Shown here one piece after another: positions 43,740-53,092 of a DNA stretch of 64,000 bases (the first letter of the stretch is position 1; each line of letters opens with the position of its first letter). Position numbers and translations under genes: made by a program. Origin of the DNA: an uncultured Lachnospiraceae bacterium (GTDB lineage: Bacteria; Bacillota; Clostridia; Lachnospirales; Lachnospiraceae); assembly GCA_910586615.1 (NCBI GenBank), contig CAJUJP010000006.1, positions 50,801-114,800 of the forward strand, in the 5' to 3' direction. Under the pieces are notes generated by a model. It was not told where the DNA came from, did not search any database, and saw nothing but the letters and a program-made list of their open reading frames with translations.

Positions 43740-45092
43740 ATGAACACAGAGTATAAGATCAGGGCAGATCATATATCGAAATGCTTTAAGATGTACAATA
43801 CGCCAATGGATAAGATGAAGGAAGCCTTCAGTCTGTCCGGAAAATGCCGGCACACGGATTTTTATGCCATTACGGATTTGAGCTTTTCTGTGAGAAAAGG
43901 CGAGATCCTGGGCATTATGGGGAGGAATGGATCGGGAAAGTCCACGCTGTTAAAGGTGATCACGGGCATCTATGAGCCGAGCATGGGCGAGATTACGGTA
44001 AGCGGCAGGATATCCTCGCTGCTGGAACTGGGAATCGGTTTTAATATGGAGTATACCGGAATCGAGAATATCTATTTTTACGGGACGCTCATGGGGTTTT
44101 CCAGGCAGCAGATGGACAGTAAACTGCAGGACATTATTGATTTTGCGGAAATAGGAGATTACATATACCAGTCGGTCAAAACATATTCCAGCGGAATGTT
44201 TGCCAGACTGGCATTTTCGTGTGCCATAAATGTGGAGCCTGATATTTTGATTGTGGATGAAATTCTCAGCGTGGGGGATATGAGGTTTCAGGCAAAGTGC
44301 TTTCATAAATTCAGGGAATTTAAAGAAAAAGGGGTCACCATTCTCTATGTGGGACATGACGTGGGCATGATGAGAACCTTCTGTGATACCGCCATGTGGA
44401 TGGACAAGGGGAAAATGGTTGACATGGGCGACCCTACATTCATCAGCGCAAAGTATACGGAATTTATGTATCTGGACGACATATCGGAATTTACGGACTA
44501 TAAGAAAATGGAAGATCAAGGCACCGGTACATCCCCAAATGACGAACCTGCCGAAGAAAGCCGGGAACATATGGCGGAGGATCCGGTTCAGAGTCCGGGG
44601 CAGGAAAAGTACAAGTCCGATCATACGAACTTTCCCGATTGTATTGCCCATTGGGGAACAGATGTGGGGCTGGTGGAAGAAGTGAGACTGCTGAATGCCG
44701 CGGGCGAGTCTGTGAATCATTTCGAAACAGATGACATGATAACAATAGAAATTAAATTTAAACTGCCGCCGCAGATTGACCGGGATACTTTTTCAGCCGC
44801 CGTATCCGTCAAAACTGTGGAAGGAACGGATCTGATCGTAAAGACAACATATGATGAAAATATCCGGTTTCAAAGCAAGGATACACATATCAAAGTAAAA
44901 TTCCGGCTGGAACCGATGCTGGCCAAGGGCGAGTACTACCTTGTGGCCGCTCTGGAAAACAGAGAAAATCTGGCAACCGTATATTATGAATATATTGAGG
45001 GCGTGAAATATTTCAAGGTATTTACGAATAAGAGAATTTTCGGGCTGTTTGACCCTCCGGTGCAGATCACCATTGAGGGAGAAAAAGATTAG
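43740..45092 (+). CDS. ABC polysaccharide export ATPase with Wzt-like C-terminal domain
   Basis: 450 residues. The nucleotide-binding domain (about 1-245) has Walker A GIMGRNGSGKSTLLKV, the signature TYSSGMFARLAFSCA and Walker B PDILIVDEILSVGD. After an acidic linker (about 255-300) comes a beta-rich domain of some 150 residues (HWGTDVGLVEEVRLLN to the end), matching the Wzt C-terminal carbohydrate-binding domain. In O8/O9a-type systems this domain recognises a modified non-reducing end, so only finished chains leave. Next to the permease and upstream of a methyltransferase fusion, the same logic is likely here. Confidence 0.93.
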   Translation: MNTEYKIRADHISKCFKMYNTPMDKMKEAFSLSGKCRHTDFYAITDLSFSVRKGEILGIMGRNGSGKSTLLKVITGIYEPSMGEITVSGRISSLLELGIGFNMEYTGIENIYFYGTLMGFSRQQMDSKLQDIIDFAEIGDYIYQSVKTYSSGMFARLAFSCAINVEPDILIVDEILSVGDMRFQAKCFHKFREFKEKGVTILYVGHDVGMMRTFCDTAMWMDKGKMVDMGDPTFISAKYTEFMYLDDISEFTDYKKMEDQGTGTSPNDEPAEESREHMAEDPVQSPGQEKYKSDHTNFPDCIAHWGTDVGLVEEVRLLNAAGESVNHFETDDMITIEIKFKLPPQIDRDTFSAAVSVKTVEGTDLIVKTTYDENIRFQSKDTHIKVKFRLEPMLAKGEYYLVAALENRENLATVYYEYIEGVKYFKVFTNKRIFGLFDPPVQITIEGEKD

Positions 45093-45139
45093 AAGGCAAA
45101 ACAGTGCACAACAGCCTGTCCGGGCATAGGAAAGGAACG

Positions 45140-48100
45140 GTGAAAACATTGGAAGAGCATATCATGAACAGCCGGGAATACTGGGATTCCCGATTTGAGA
45201 CAAACGATTGGGCAGAGGCAAAAGGGAAAGAGCAGTCGCAGTATTTTGCAAAGACCGCTATGGAACTGCTTCCTGAATGGCTGACCAGAGATGCTGCGAA
45301 ATATGAGTACAGCGTATGTGACCTGGGATGTGCAGAAGGTGATGCGGTTCCTTTTTTAAAAGAGCATTTTCCAAATTCAAAAATTGTCGGAACTGATATT
45401 TCCGAAAAGGCGGTTGAAAAGGCGCGCAGTAAATATGAGTATGCCGATTTTATGACAGCGGATCTGATGCATAACGACAATCATTTTAGCTGTGATATTA
45501 TCTTTTGCTCCAATGTGATAGAGCACTTTCCGGTTTTTAAGGAAACATTGAAAAAGATATGCAGCTTTGCCAGATTCTACACGATCATTATGTGTCCCCT
45601 GAGGGAAGATTTTGAAGTGCCGGAACATGAGGTTATTATAAATACCGATATGATTCCCTGTGTCATGGAAAACAATTATCTGGTTTATGCCCAGTCTGTG
45701 AAAGGAGATATCAGGTACTATGGCGGAGAGCAGGCCCTTTTGATCTATTCTAAAAAACCGGAAGACCAAAAGATTGTGAATTTATCCAATCTGGCAGACC
45801 GGCTGCGGTCCACGGCGCTTAATGATGCGGAAAAGTCATGGCAGATCATGAATGACGAATTATATCTGGAAAGAGAAAATTCCAGGGTTCTTTCCGGAAA
45901 ATTAATGGATTCCGGTGAGCAGTTCCGCAGACTGGAAGCCGAACTGAATCAAAAAGAATATGCACTGCAGGCAGAGATTGAGAAAAGAAACGCAGTCGAG
46001 AACAGTCTGCAGGCCGGGCAGGAAAAATACTGGAATCTTCAGCAGAGTATCATAGAGAGCCTTGGACAGATCAGCGGAGCACAAAATCAGGAACTGCAGG
46101 CGGCAAAGGATCAGAAAAACACCGGGATGGAACTGTTAGAGCTTATGAAGCAGCTGGAAAATAAGATCGTCGAGTGCAAGGATGATGCAGACAGATACAG
46201 ACTGCAGGAAGAACTGAACCGGTTAGAGCAGAGAAAAAGCGAACTGGAGCAGGAGATCAGCAGACTGGACAAGGGTTATCTGCTGGATCAGACACACACG
46301 ATTACGGAGCGTCTTATGCATACAAGGGCCTATTTGATCGCTCTGGGACTGCGGCGCTTTGACAACCAGATGATGAAAGGTACCTCTGCGGAAAGAAAAG
46401 ATTTCCTGAAGTATCTTTTTAATAAAATATTCCATACGCATTTTAAATGCAGAGGTATACGGGACTATGACCCGCTGCTTCTTGCCGACCGGTATATACA
46501 GGAACTGCAGGCTTTGAAGCAGTGTGCGGTGTCAGAAGAATCGGTTGTGTATGCGGGGGACGGGCCCTGTATTAAGCATACGTGCCAGGTATTCATATTT
46601 GCGGGCGTTCCCTTCTACGATGTGGGCGGAGGACAGCGAAGCTCCCAATTGGCCAAAACCTTTGACAAAATGGGATATGAAGTACATTACATCTACGCAT
46701 ATGAATCCAGCGAAAGCACAAAGTATGATCTGTTTTGCCCGACAGTTACACATGTATACCTGTACAGTATAAATGAAGAGTGGGTGATGAAGAAGCTGTG
46801 CGGAGACGCGCTTTTTATTTTTGAAGCTCCCTATGCGGGATTTCTTCCCTATCTGGAACTTGGAAAAAGATGCAGGACTGTGACGGTCTACGAGCATATT
46901 GATAACTGGGAAACGAGCATCGGCAGCCTTCTGTATGACAAGGATTCGTTTCAGATATTTATCAGAGAAAGTGATCATTTGGTTGCCACAAGCGTAGAAC
47001 TGGTGAAGCAGCTTCACGGATATACGGACAAGGAAGTGGCGTATCTTCCCAATGCCGTGGATATTACGGTGTTTGAACCCGGATATGTAACTGAGAAACC
47101 GAAAGACCTGGTAAAAGGAAAAGATAAGACACTGCTCTATTTCGGCTCTCTCTGGGGTGAATGGTTTGACTGGGATCTCTTGATAAGAACAGCGGAAGGA
47201 TGCCCGGATTGTTCGTTTAATATCATAGGCGACTATGCGCCGATTTCGGAGCGGCTGAATCAGTTTCCCCATAACATGCATTTTCTGGGTTTGAAAAAGC
47301 AGGTGGAACTGCCGGCATATTTAAAGGAGACGGATCTGGCAATCCTTCCGTTTAAAAACTGTGAGATCGGCGGATATGTATCGCCTTTAAAAATCTTTGA
47401 ATATATTGCCATGGGTAAATATGTGCTGTCCGAGCCATTACCTGATGTGATCGGATACCCCAACACGTTTTGCTCCGACGATGCGGAGGAATGGATCAGA
47501 GTCATTCACAGTGAAGTGGAGAAGGAAGACTATTCCCGGTTTATTTCCATGAATAACTGGTATGAAAGATGTAACAGGATTCTGAGCCTGACCGGTAAGT
47601 ATTATCTGGATGCCGGCCGGTATAGGGACAGAATATCCGTGATTGTATTGAACCACAACAATGACAGGGTCATTCACAGATGTGTGAACTCACTGCTGCT
47701 TCACAACAGCAGATACCAGTATGAGATCATAGTGGTGGATAATAACAGCGAGGATAATTCCGTAGCAAATCTCAGGCGTAATTTTGAGGACAGGATCAAA
47801 ATAGTACATAACAGGAAAAACGGATGTTCATCGGGAAGAAACCTGGGTGTCGCAAATGCGCATGGGGAGATCATCGTATTTCTGGACAGCGATCAGTGGG
47901 TTATTTCTGACACATGGCTGGATGCGGGATTGTATATTCTGGAACACAGAGGGAGCGTAGGCGCGGTGTCATGGGGAGCAGGATGGTTTGTCAGCAGCGA
48001 CTGCACAGGGCCGATTGTTGATTATTTTGAAAACCGGGCTATCACGCCTGAGCGGCTGTACAGGAATGACCTGTCCTATCTGGCCACAAGCGGATTTATG

Positions 48101-48379
48101 ATTTCAAAAGTGTTGTTTGACCGGATCGGGGGATTTGACGAAGCCTATGATCCCACCTGCTTTGAGGACACAGATCTGTCTTTTGCAGTGAACCATGCAG
48201 GTTTCCAGACAGTATACTGCCCCTATATGAACATCATGCATCTGCCCCATCAGACCACAAATTCAGGCTCAAAGGGGCATAAGGAACTGTTGGAACGTAA
48301 CGGTAAATATTTCATTGATAAGTGGAAAGAAAAAGATCCGAAGGTATATGAAAAGGCGTTCAGGCAGACCGTGACATAA
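45140..48379 (+). CDS. Methyltransferase - coiled coil - GT4 - GT2 fusion protein
   Basis: About 1079 residues in one frame. (1) S-adenosylmethionine methyltransferase, about 1-215, with motif I VCDLGCAEGDAVPFL near 58 and CSNVIEHFPVFKETL. (2) Long coiled coil, about 216-390, rich in Glu, Lys, Gln and Leu heptads. (3) GT4-like glycosyltransferase, about 480-820, with VGGGQRSSQLAKTF and YVSPLKIFEYIAMGKYVLS. (4) GT2 glycosyltransferase, about 830-1079, with ISVIVLNHNNDRVIHR, VDNNSEDNSV and LDSDQ. Both ends of an assembly reaction are thus tied to a rod. GTG 45140 after AGGAAAGGAAC is chosen; GTG 45104 and ATG 45164 remain possible. The arrangement recalls the chain-terminating WbdD, which also joins a methyltransferase to a coiled-coil ruler. 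Confidence 0.88.
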   Translation: MKTLEEHIMNSREYWDSRFETNDWAEAKGKEQSQYFAKTAMELLPEWLTRDAAKYEYSVCDLGCAEGDAVPFLKEHFPNSKIVGTDISEKAVEKARSKYEYADFMTADLMHNDNHFSCDIIFCSNVIEHFPVFKETLKKICSFARFYTIIMCPLREDFEVPEHEVIINTDMIPCVMENNYLVYAQSVKGDIRYYGGEQALLIYSKKPEDQKIVNLSNLADRLRSTALNDAEKSWQIMNDELYLERENSRVLSGKLMDSGEQFRRLEAELNQKEYALQAEIEKRNAVENSLQAGQEKYWNLQQSIIESLGQISGAQNQELQAAKDQKNTGMELLELMKQLENKIVECKDDADRYRLQEELNRLEQRKSELEQEISRLDKGYLLDQTHTITERLMHTRAYLIALGLRRFDNQMMKGTSAERKDFLKYLFNKIFHTHFKCRGIRDYDPLLLADRYIQELQALKQCAVSEESVVYAGDGPCIKHTCQVFIFAGVPFYDVGGGQRSSQLAKTFDKMGYEVHYIYAYESSESTKYDLFCPTVTHVYLYSINEEWVMKKLCGDALFIFEAPYAGFLPYLELGKRCRTVTVYEHIDNWETSIGSLLYDKDSFQIFIRESDHLVATSVELVKQLHGYTDKEVAYLPNAVDITVFEPGYVTEKPKDLVKGKDKTLLYFGSLWGEWFDWDLLIRTAEGCPDCSFNIIGDYAPISERLNQFPHNMHFLGLKKQVELPAYLKETDLAILPFKNCEIGGYVSPLKIFEYIAMGKYVLSEPLPDVIGYPNTFCSDDAEEWIRVIHSEVEKEDYSRFISMNNWYERCNRILSLTGKYYLDAGRYRDRISVIVLNHNNDRVIHRCVNSLLLHNSRYQYEIIVVDNNSEDNSVANLRRNFEDRIKIVHNRKNGCSSGRNLGVANAHGEIIVFLDSDQWVISDTWLDAGLYILEHRGSVGAVSWGAGWFVSSDCTGPIVDYFENRAITPERLYRNDLSYLATSGFMISKVLFDRIGGFDEAYDPTCFEDTDLSFAVNHAGFQTVYCPYMNIMHLPHQTTNSGSKGHKELLERNGKYFIDKWKEKDPKVYEKAFRQTVT

Positions 48380-48405
48380 AACGGAAGGGCATGGAGGAAA
48401 GAAGA

Positions 48406-50196
48406 ATGGGAAGAAAATACGGAATATATAAAAAATGTCTGGAATATTTCTGGATTTTAATTCTGGTCACAATAGAACTGCTACAGATGGAACTTAGCTG
48501 TGGAATGGCAAAACAGCTTATTTCCATGGAGTTAAAATATGTATTTGTAAACTGGATCGTAATAGCCCTTTTCAATAGCATTCTTTTGCTGGCAATAGGG
48601 AAAGCATGGATTACCGCCCTTGTTTCGGGTGGGCTTATCACGTTCATCAGCGTGGTCAATTATTATGTCATTTTGTATCATGGAATGCCATTGTCGGTGA
48701 GTGAATTAAGAAATTTCAAAACAGCCCTCTATGTGGCAGGCACCTATTCTTATCCCGTCAGCCGTTCTGTTTTGTATGTTCTGGCCTGCTTCCTTATGAC
48801 TGCCGGCATGTCGGCCCTTTTAAAAAAGAGACAGATTGCAGTAAAAAGAAAGGTCAGCGCGGCTATGCTGGCAGTATGTTTTGTGGCGGTCTGCTTCGGT
48901 TTCTTTGGCCCCCGTCCGATCAAGCCGAAAGTAACGCTGGGGTGGTCGTGGAAAGAAGCGTGCAAACAATGCGGATATATTTCCTATCTGGTTGAGGATG
49001 TCTATACAAAAGCAAAAGGAGTGACGAAGCCGGATCATTATGATCCGGAAACGGTACGGGAAAAATGCAGCACGTATCAGACAGACCGGATCAATCAGAA
49101 TAATGAACTGCCGGATATCATACTGATTCTGAACGAATCCTTTTATGATCTGCATCAGATTACCGGATTCCAGACAGATCAGGATTATCTGGCGAACATT
49201 CAACAGATAGAAGATATGGTATGCGGATACGCAGTTTCTCCTTGTATAGGAGGCGGCACAAACGCTTCAGAGTACGAACTCCTTACGAGCAATTCTCTGT
49301 ATCTGGTCAGGGAAGGTGCACCGTTTAATATTTTGGATCTGGAAGATGCTGGCAGTCTGGTGACTTATTTAAAATCGTTGGGCTACAGTACCTTTGGCAC
49401 TCACTCTGAACCGGCAAGAAATTATAACCGGATATACGGATATCCGGCATTGGGGTTTGAGGATGTCAGGTTTCATGAAGATTACGAAGACTGCTGGTCC
49501 TATGAGGGAAGAATGTATAAAAGCGACTACAGCGTATATGAAAACGTTAAAAAGTGGTATATGCAGATGGGAGATCAGCCCCGGTTTATGTATTGCCTGA
49601 CAATTCAGAATCATGGGGGCTGGGAGCAGAGCCCGGAAGAATCTGACACGGTTCATGTAACAGAAGGAGAATTTACCCGCCCAGATATCATCAATGAGTA
49701 TTTAACGAGTATTGCCTATTCAGATGAGGCTTTCAGTGATTTTATACAATATATCAAAACAATTACAGACAGAAAGGTAGTAGTCTGTATGCTGGGAGAC
49801 CATGCGCCGGACTTTGCGGTGTCATTGGCAGACGAAGAATATTCGGAAGGTGAAAGAAATCTGCTGATTGGCGGGATGCCCTTGTATATCTGGGCAAATT
49901 TTGGATTGGAAAAGGCCGATTTGGGATATATGAGTATGCATTATGTGGCACCGGTTCTTCTGGATACAGCCGGCGTTCCGCTGTCGCCGTATTATAAATA
50001 CCTGATGGATACAAAGCGGGAAGTCCCTGTCATTGCCGCATGGGGTAAATATTATGATAAAGATTATGAATATTACGATATTGGTACAGGAAGCTGTTCA
50101 CAGATTGTAGAAGATTATTTTAGCGTGGAATACAACAATATCAAAGGCGGAGATGAAAGAGTGACAGATTTTTTTGAGAGTGGGCTGGTAAATTGA
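48406..50196 (+). CDS. LtaS-like sulfatase-fold membrane enzyme
   Basis: 596 residues. Four or five membrane helices in the first 175 residues are followed by an extracellular alkaline-phosphatase/sulfatase-fold domain: DIILILNESFYD for the first metal site, GGGTNASEYELLTSN with the probable nucleophile Thr near 285, FMYCLTIQNHGGW, and VVCMLGDHAPDF for the metal-binding GDH. This is the arrangement of lipoteichoic acid synthase and related phosphoglycerol transferases. It probably adds glycerol-phosphate, or a similar group, to the exported polymer. The start is ATG 48406 with GGAGGAAAG upstream. Confidence 0.88.
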   Translation: MGRKYGIYKKCLEYFWILILVTIELLQMELSCGMAKQLISMELKYVFVNWIVIALFNSILLLAIGKAWITALVSGGLITFISVVNYYVILYHGMPLSVSELRNFKTALYVAGTYSYPVSRSVLYVLACFLMTAGMSALLKKRQIAVKRKVSAAMLAVCFVAVCFGFFGPRPIKPKVTLGWSWKEACKQCGYISYLVEDVYTKAKGVTKPDHYDPETVREKCSTYQTDRINQNNELPDIILILNESFYDLHQITGFQTDQDYLANIQQIEDMVCGYAVSPCIGGGTNASEYELLTSNSLYLVREGAPFNILDLEDAGSLVTYLKSLGYSTFGTHSEPARNYNRIYGYPALGFEDVRFHEDYEDCWSYEGRMYKSDYSVYENVKKWYMQMGDQPRFMYCLTIQNHGGWEQSPEESDTVHVTEGEFTRPDIINEYLTSIAYSDEAFSDFIQYIKTITDRKVVVCMLGDHAPDFAVSLADEEYSEGERNLLIGGMPLYIWANFGLEKADLGYMSMHYVAPVLLDTAGVPLSPYYKYLMDTKREVPVIAAWGKYYDKDYEYYDIGTGSCSQIVEDYFSVEYNNIKGGDERVTDFFESGLVN

Positions 50197-50433
50197 AAGA
50201 ATATGGAGAGGACAAAAGGAATCAATGGGGGATTTTCCACTGACGGAAACGCCTGACCAATATCGGATTTTTTCTAATTGGGGCGGATAATTCAGAGATC
50301 TGGCGGATGGAATTGTGAAACTGTTGAAATTGCTGAAGAATGTGTTCTTTTCTTTACAACAAACCGGAAAAAGGCTATACTGAGAAAGCAGCGAAAAACA
50401 GCAGTCGGATCAGATAAAAAGGGGAAAATGCCT

Positions 50434-51807
50434 ATGGCGGAACCGGATAGAGAACAAAGCGGCATGAGTCAGGATACGGCTAAAGAACAGGCAGAATATA
50501 CGCCGCCTGTCCAGCCGGATTTTTTGCGTGAGAAAATCAAGCAGAAACCGGTCAATAAAAAGAAACTTATAAGGAGAACCGTGATCACCGTGGTGATGGC
50601 GGTGGTATTCGGTTTGGTGGCATGTTTTACCTTTCTGGTGCTGGAACCGGTCATTAGCAACCGGCTGTACCCGGAAGAAGAGGCCGAGGAAGTACGGTTT
50701 CCGGAAGAAACGGTGACAGAGGAAATGAAACCGGAAGACATGCTGGTGGAAGAAGAGAAAGAGCCCGTGGTGGAAGTCGTGGAGGCGGAACTGGGAGACG
50801 AACAGATTGATAAGATCATGTCCCAGCTTTTATCGCAGGTGAAGTTCGGACTGGAAGACTATCAGCTTCTTTATGAAGAGATGGCAGAACTGGCGCGGAC
50901 GGCCGGCCGGTGTGTTGTCACTGTCACCAGCGTGGTGTCGGATGTGGACTGGTTTAATGATATTTATCAGAATGAGAAATCTGCTTCCGGCATTATCGTG
51001 GCCAACAACGGCAAGTCAATTCTGATTCTGGTGAGTGCCGGAACGCTGGGCGGTGCGGACAGTATTATTGTGACCTTCTGCGATCAGGCCAAAGTAAATG
51101 CCGAACTGGTACAGAAGGATACGGCTACCGGGCTGGCGATCCTTTCCGTGCCTCTTGTATCCATTGACGAGGAGACTATGGATGTGATCGATATTGCAGA
51201 TCTGGGAAGCTCCAATAACAGCAGTCTGCTGGGTGCGCCGGTGATGGCGCTGGGAAGTCCCATGGGAACCAGCGGGTCGGTCTGCTACGGCATGGTGACT
51301 TCTGTGGGGACGGTGATCGACCAGGTGGATTCCGCCTATAAGACGATTGCTACGGATATTTATGGCAGCCGCAATGCGACCGGCGTCCTGGTAAATATGA
51401 AGGGGATGGTCATCGGGATTATCGACAACGTCAATACCAGTAACGATATGGGAAACCTGCTGACTGCCTACGGAATTTCAGAACTTAAGAGAACCATTGA
51501 AAAGATGTCCAATGACAAAGAGAGGGCGTATCTGGGTATTCATGGTGCGGACGTGCCGAAGGAGGCGAGTGAAGAGCTTCAGATCCCTGAAGGAACCTAT
51601 GTCAAGGAGATCGAGATGGATTCTCCGGCGATGGCAGCGGGAATCCAGAGCGGCGATGTGATCATACGGGTGAACGAGACACCGATTACGTTTTACAATG
51701 ATCTGCTTACCGTGTTGTACAATGCCAGACCGGAAGATACCATGACCTTTGTGCTGATGCGGCAGGGACATGAGATCAGCCTGGAAGTGACGCTGGGAAG
51801 CAGGTAG
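50434..51807 (+). CDS. HtrA-like membrane protein with PDZ domain, catalytic triad lost
   Basis: About 457 residues: a cytoplasmic lead, one membrane helix (VITVVMAVVFGLVACFTFLV), an acidic Glu/Pro-rich stalk, a trypsin-like fold, and a C-terminal PDZ domain (about 366-452). Compared with working HtrA/DegP proteins, the His of NNHV is replaced in ILVSAGTL (about 198), the Asp of TDLAVL is Gly in TATGLAIL (about 230), and the Ser of GNSGG is Ala in RNATGVLV (about 312). All three triad residues are therefore gone while the fold motifs remain. It is likely a binding or scaffold protein. The start at ATG 50434 after AAAGGGG is moderately sure. Confidence 0.85.
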   Translation: MAEPDREQSGMSQDTAKEQAEYTPPVQPDFLREKIKQKPVNKKKLIRRTVITVVMAVVFGLVACFTFLVLEPVISNRLYPEEEAEEVRFPEETVTEEMKPEDMLVEEEKEPVVEVVEAELGDEQIDKIMSQLLSQVKFGLEDYQLLYEEMAELARTAGRCVVTVTSVVSDVDWFNDIYQNEKSASGIIVANNGKSILILVSAGTLGGADSIIVTFCDQAKVNAELVQKDTATGLAILSVPLVSIDEETMDVIDIADLGSSNNSSLLGAPVMALGSPMGTSGSVCYGMVTSVGTVIDQVDSAYKTIATDIYGSRNATGVLVNMKGMVIGIIDNVNTSNDMGNLLTAYGISELKRTIEKMSNDKERAYLGIHGADVPKEASEELQIPEGTYVKEIEMDSPAMAAGIQSGDVIIRVNETPITFYNDLLTVLYNARPEDTMTFVLMRQGHEISLEVTLGSR

Positions 51808-51865
51808 ACGGCCTGTAGATCAGCAAACATATGTGAAGCCAGTCGGAAGATAGGAGAAAACAGGG

Positions 51866-52810
51866 ATGAAGTATATTAAAGATTATAAAGAGGGCGACAG
51901 AGTATTTGACATTTATCTGTGTAAACATAAACAGTCAGCGGTGACCAAAAACGGCAAGCCGTATGATAATGTGATACTGCAGGATAAGACAGGAACAGTG
52001 GATGCCAAAGTCTGGGATCCCAATAATGCAGGCATTGAGGATTTCGATTCTTTAGATTACATAGAAGTGTATGGGGATGTGACCAGCTTTCAGGGGGCCA
52101 ATCAAGTCAATGTAAAACGGATCCGCAAGTGCCGGGAGGGAGAATATGACCCGGCGGATTATCTTCCCGTCAGCAAATATCCGGTGGAGGATATGATGAA
52201 GGAATTGCTGGCGCTGATTGACAGCATCAAAAATCCCTATCTGAAAAAGCTGCTTCAGGCTTTTTTCGTGGAGGACAAGGAATTTGTGAAGGCATTCCGC
52301 CAGTCATCGGCAGCAAAGACAGTGCACCACGGTTTTGTAGGCGGCCTGTTGCAGCATACGCTGGCAGTGGCAAAACTGTGTGATTATTTTTCTTCCCAAT
52401 ATGCCGTTCTGAACAGGGATCTGCTGCTGACTGCGGCCATCTGCCATGACATAGGAAAGACGAAGGAACTTTCCCTGTTCCCCCAGAATGATTATACGGA
52501 TGACGGACAGTTTCTGGGGCATATTGTGATCGGAAGTGAAATGGTGAGTGAGAAGGTGAAAGCGATCGATGACTTTCCGGTAATTCTTGCGAATGAATTG
52601 AAGCACTGCATTCTGTCGCACCATGGAGAATATGAGTTTGGTTCACCGAAGAAGCCGGCGATTGTGGAGGCGGTGGCGCTGACATTTGCAGATAATACCG
52701 ATGCGAAGATGGAAACATTTACAGAACTCCTGGAGAGCACGAATGAGACGGGATGGCTTGGGTTTAACAGACTGTTTGAGTCTAATGTGAGAGGGACGAG
52801 GATGGAGTAG
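51866..52810 (+). CDS. yhaM: YhaM-like 3'-5' exoribonuclease (OB-fold plus HD domain)
   Basis: 314 residues, exactly the usual length for YhaM. The N-terminal OB-fold (VILQDKTGTVDAKVWDPNN, YGDVTSFQGANQVNVKRI) is followed by an HD phosphohydrolase-type domain with HHGFVGGLLQHTLAVAKL, AICHDIGKTKEL and LSHHGEYEFGSPKKP, which carry the metal-binding His and Asp residues. YhaM degrades single-stranded RNA from the 3' end with Mn2+ in Firmicutes. GGAGAAAACAGGG lies before ATG 51866. It is probably cotranscribed with the HtrA-like gene 58 bp upstream. Confidence 0.92.
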   Translation: MKYIKDYKEGDRVFDIYLCKHKQSAVTKNGKPYDNVILQDKTGTVDAKVWDPNNAGIEDFDSLDYIEVYGDVTSFQGANQVNVKRIRKCREGEYDPADYLPVSKYPVEDMMKELLALIDSIKNPYLKKLLQAFFVEDKEFVKAFRQSSAAKTVHHGFVGGLLQHTLAVAKLCDYFSSQYAVLNRDLLLTAAICHDIGKTKELSLFPQNDYTDDGQFLGHIVIGSEMVSEKVKAIDDFPVILANELKHCILSHHGEYEFGSPKKPAIVEAVALTFADNTDAKMETFTELLESTNETGWLGFNRLFESNVRGTRME

Positions 52811-52840
52811 GGCAGAGTCAGGGAATGCCTAGGAAAGATA

Positions 52841-52901
52841 GATGCTCTAAGTAACTTCTTAATCATGGTTTTTCCATGGTTAGTGAAGTGCTTAGAGCAT
52901 A
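52841..52901 (+). terminator. Long hairpin after yhaM
   Basis: ATGCTCTAAG and CTTAGAGCAT form a perfect outer stem; an inner CCATGG-centred helix and a T-rich loop lie inside, and TTTT follows. It resembles the CTAAG elements, but here the CTAAG pairs perfectly with CTTAG. Confidence 0.6.
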
Positions 52902-52921
52902 TTTTATGGGATAGGAAATTT

Positions 52922-52958
52922 TTCCGCTTATCCGAGTTCGCAAAGCGAATCTCGTAAA
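52922..52958 (+). repeat. Dispersed 37-bp repeat, second locus
   Basis: Begins TTCCGCTTATCCGAGTT and continues with a GC-AAGC-AATCTCG pattern; compared with the copy at 37158-37194 it differs at only a few positions. It lies at the left edge of the AT-richer accessory region. Confidence 0.65.
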
Positions 52959-53092
52959 CAAGCGCCAGATACGCCGCCATATGAGGGCGCAACTGCTTTT
53001 GCAACCGCTGTATGACATAGATGTAAAGAACATCCGATAGCCGCAACCGGCCCACCCACGATATAATAAGGTAAAAGAAAGGGAGAGCTTAC

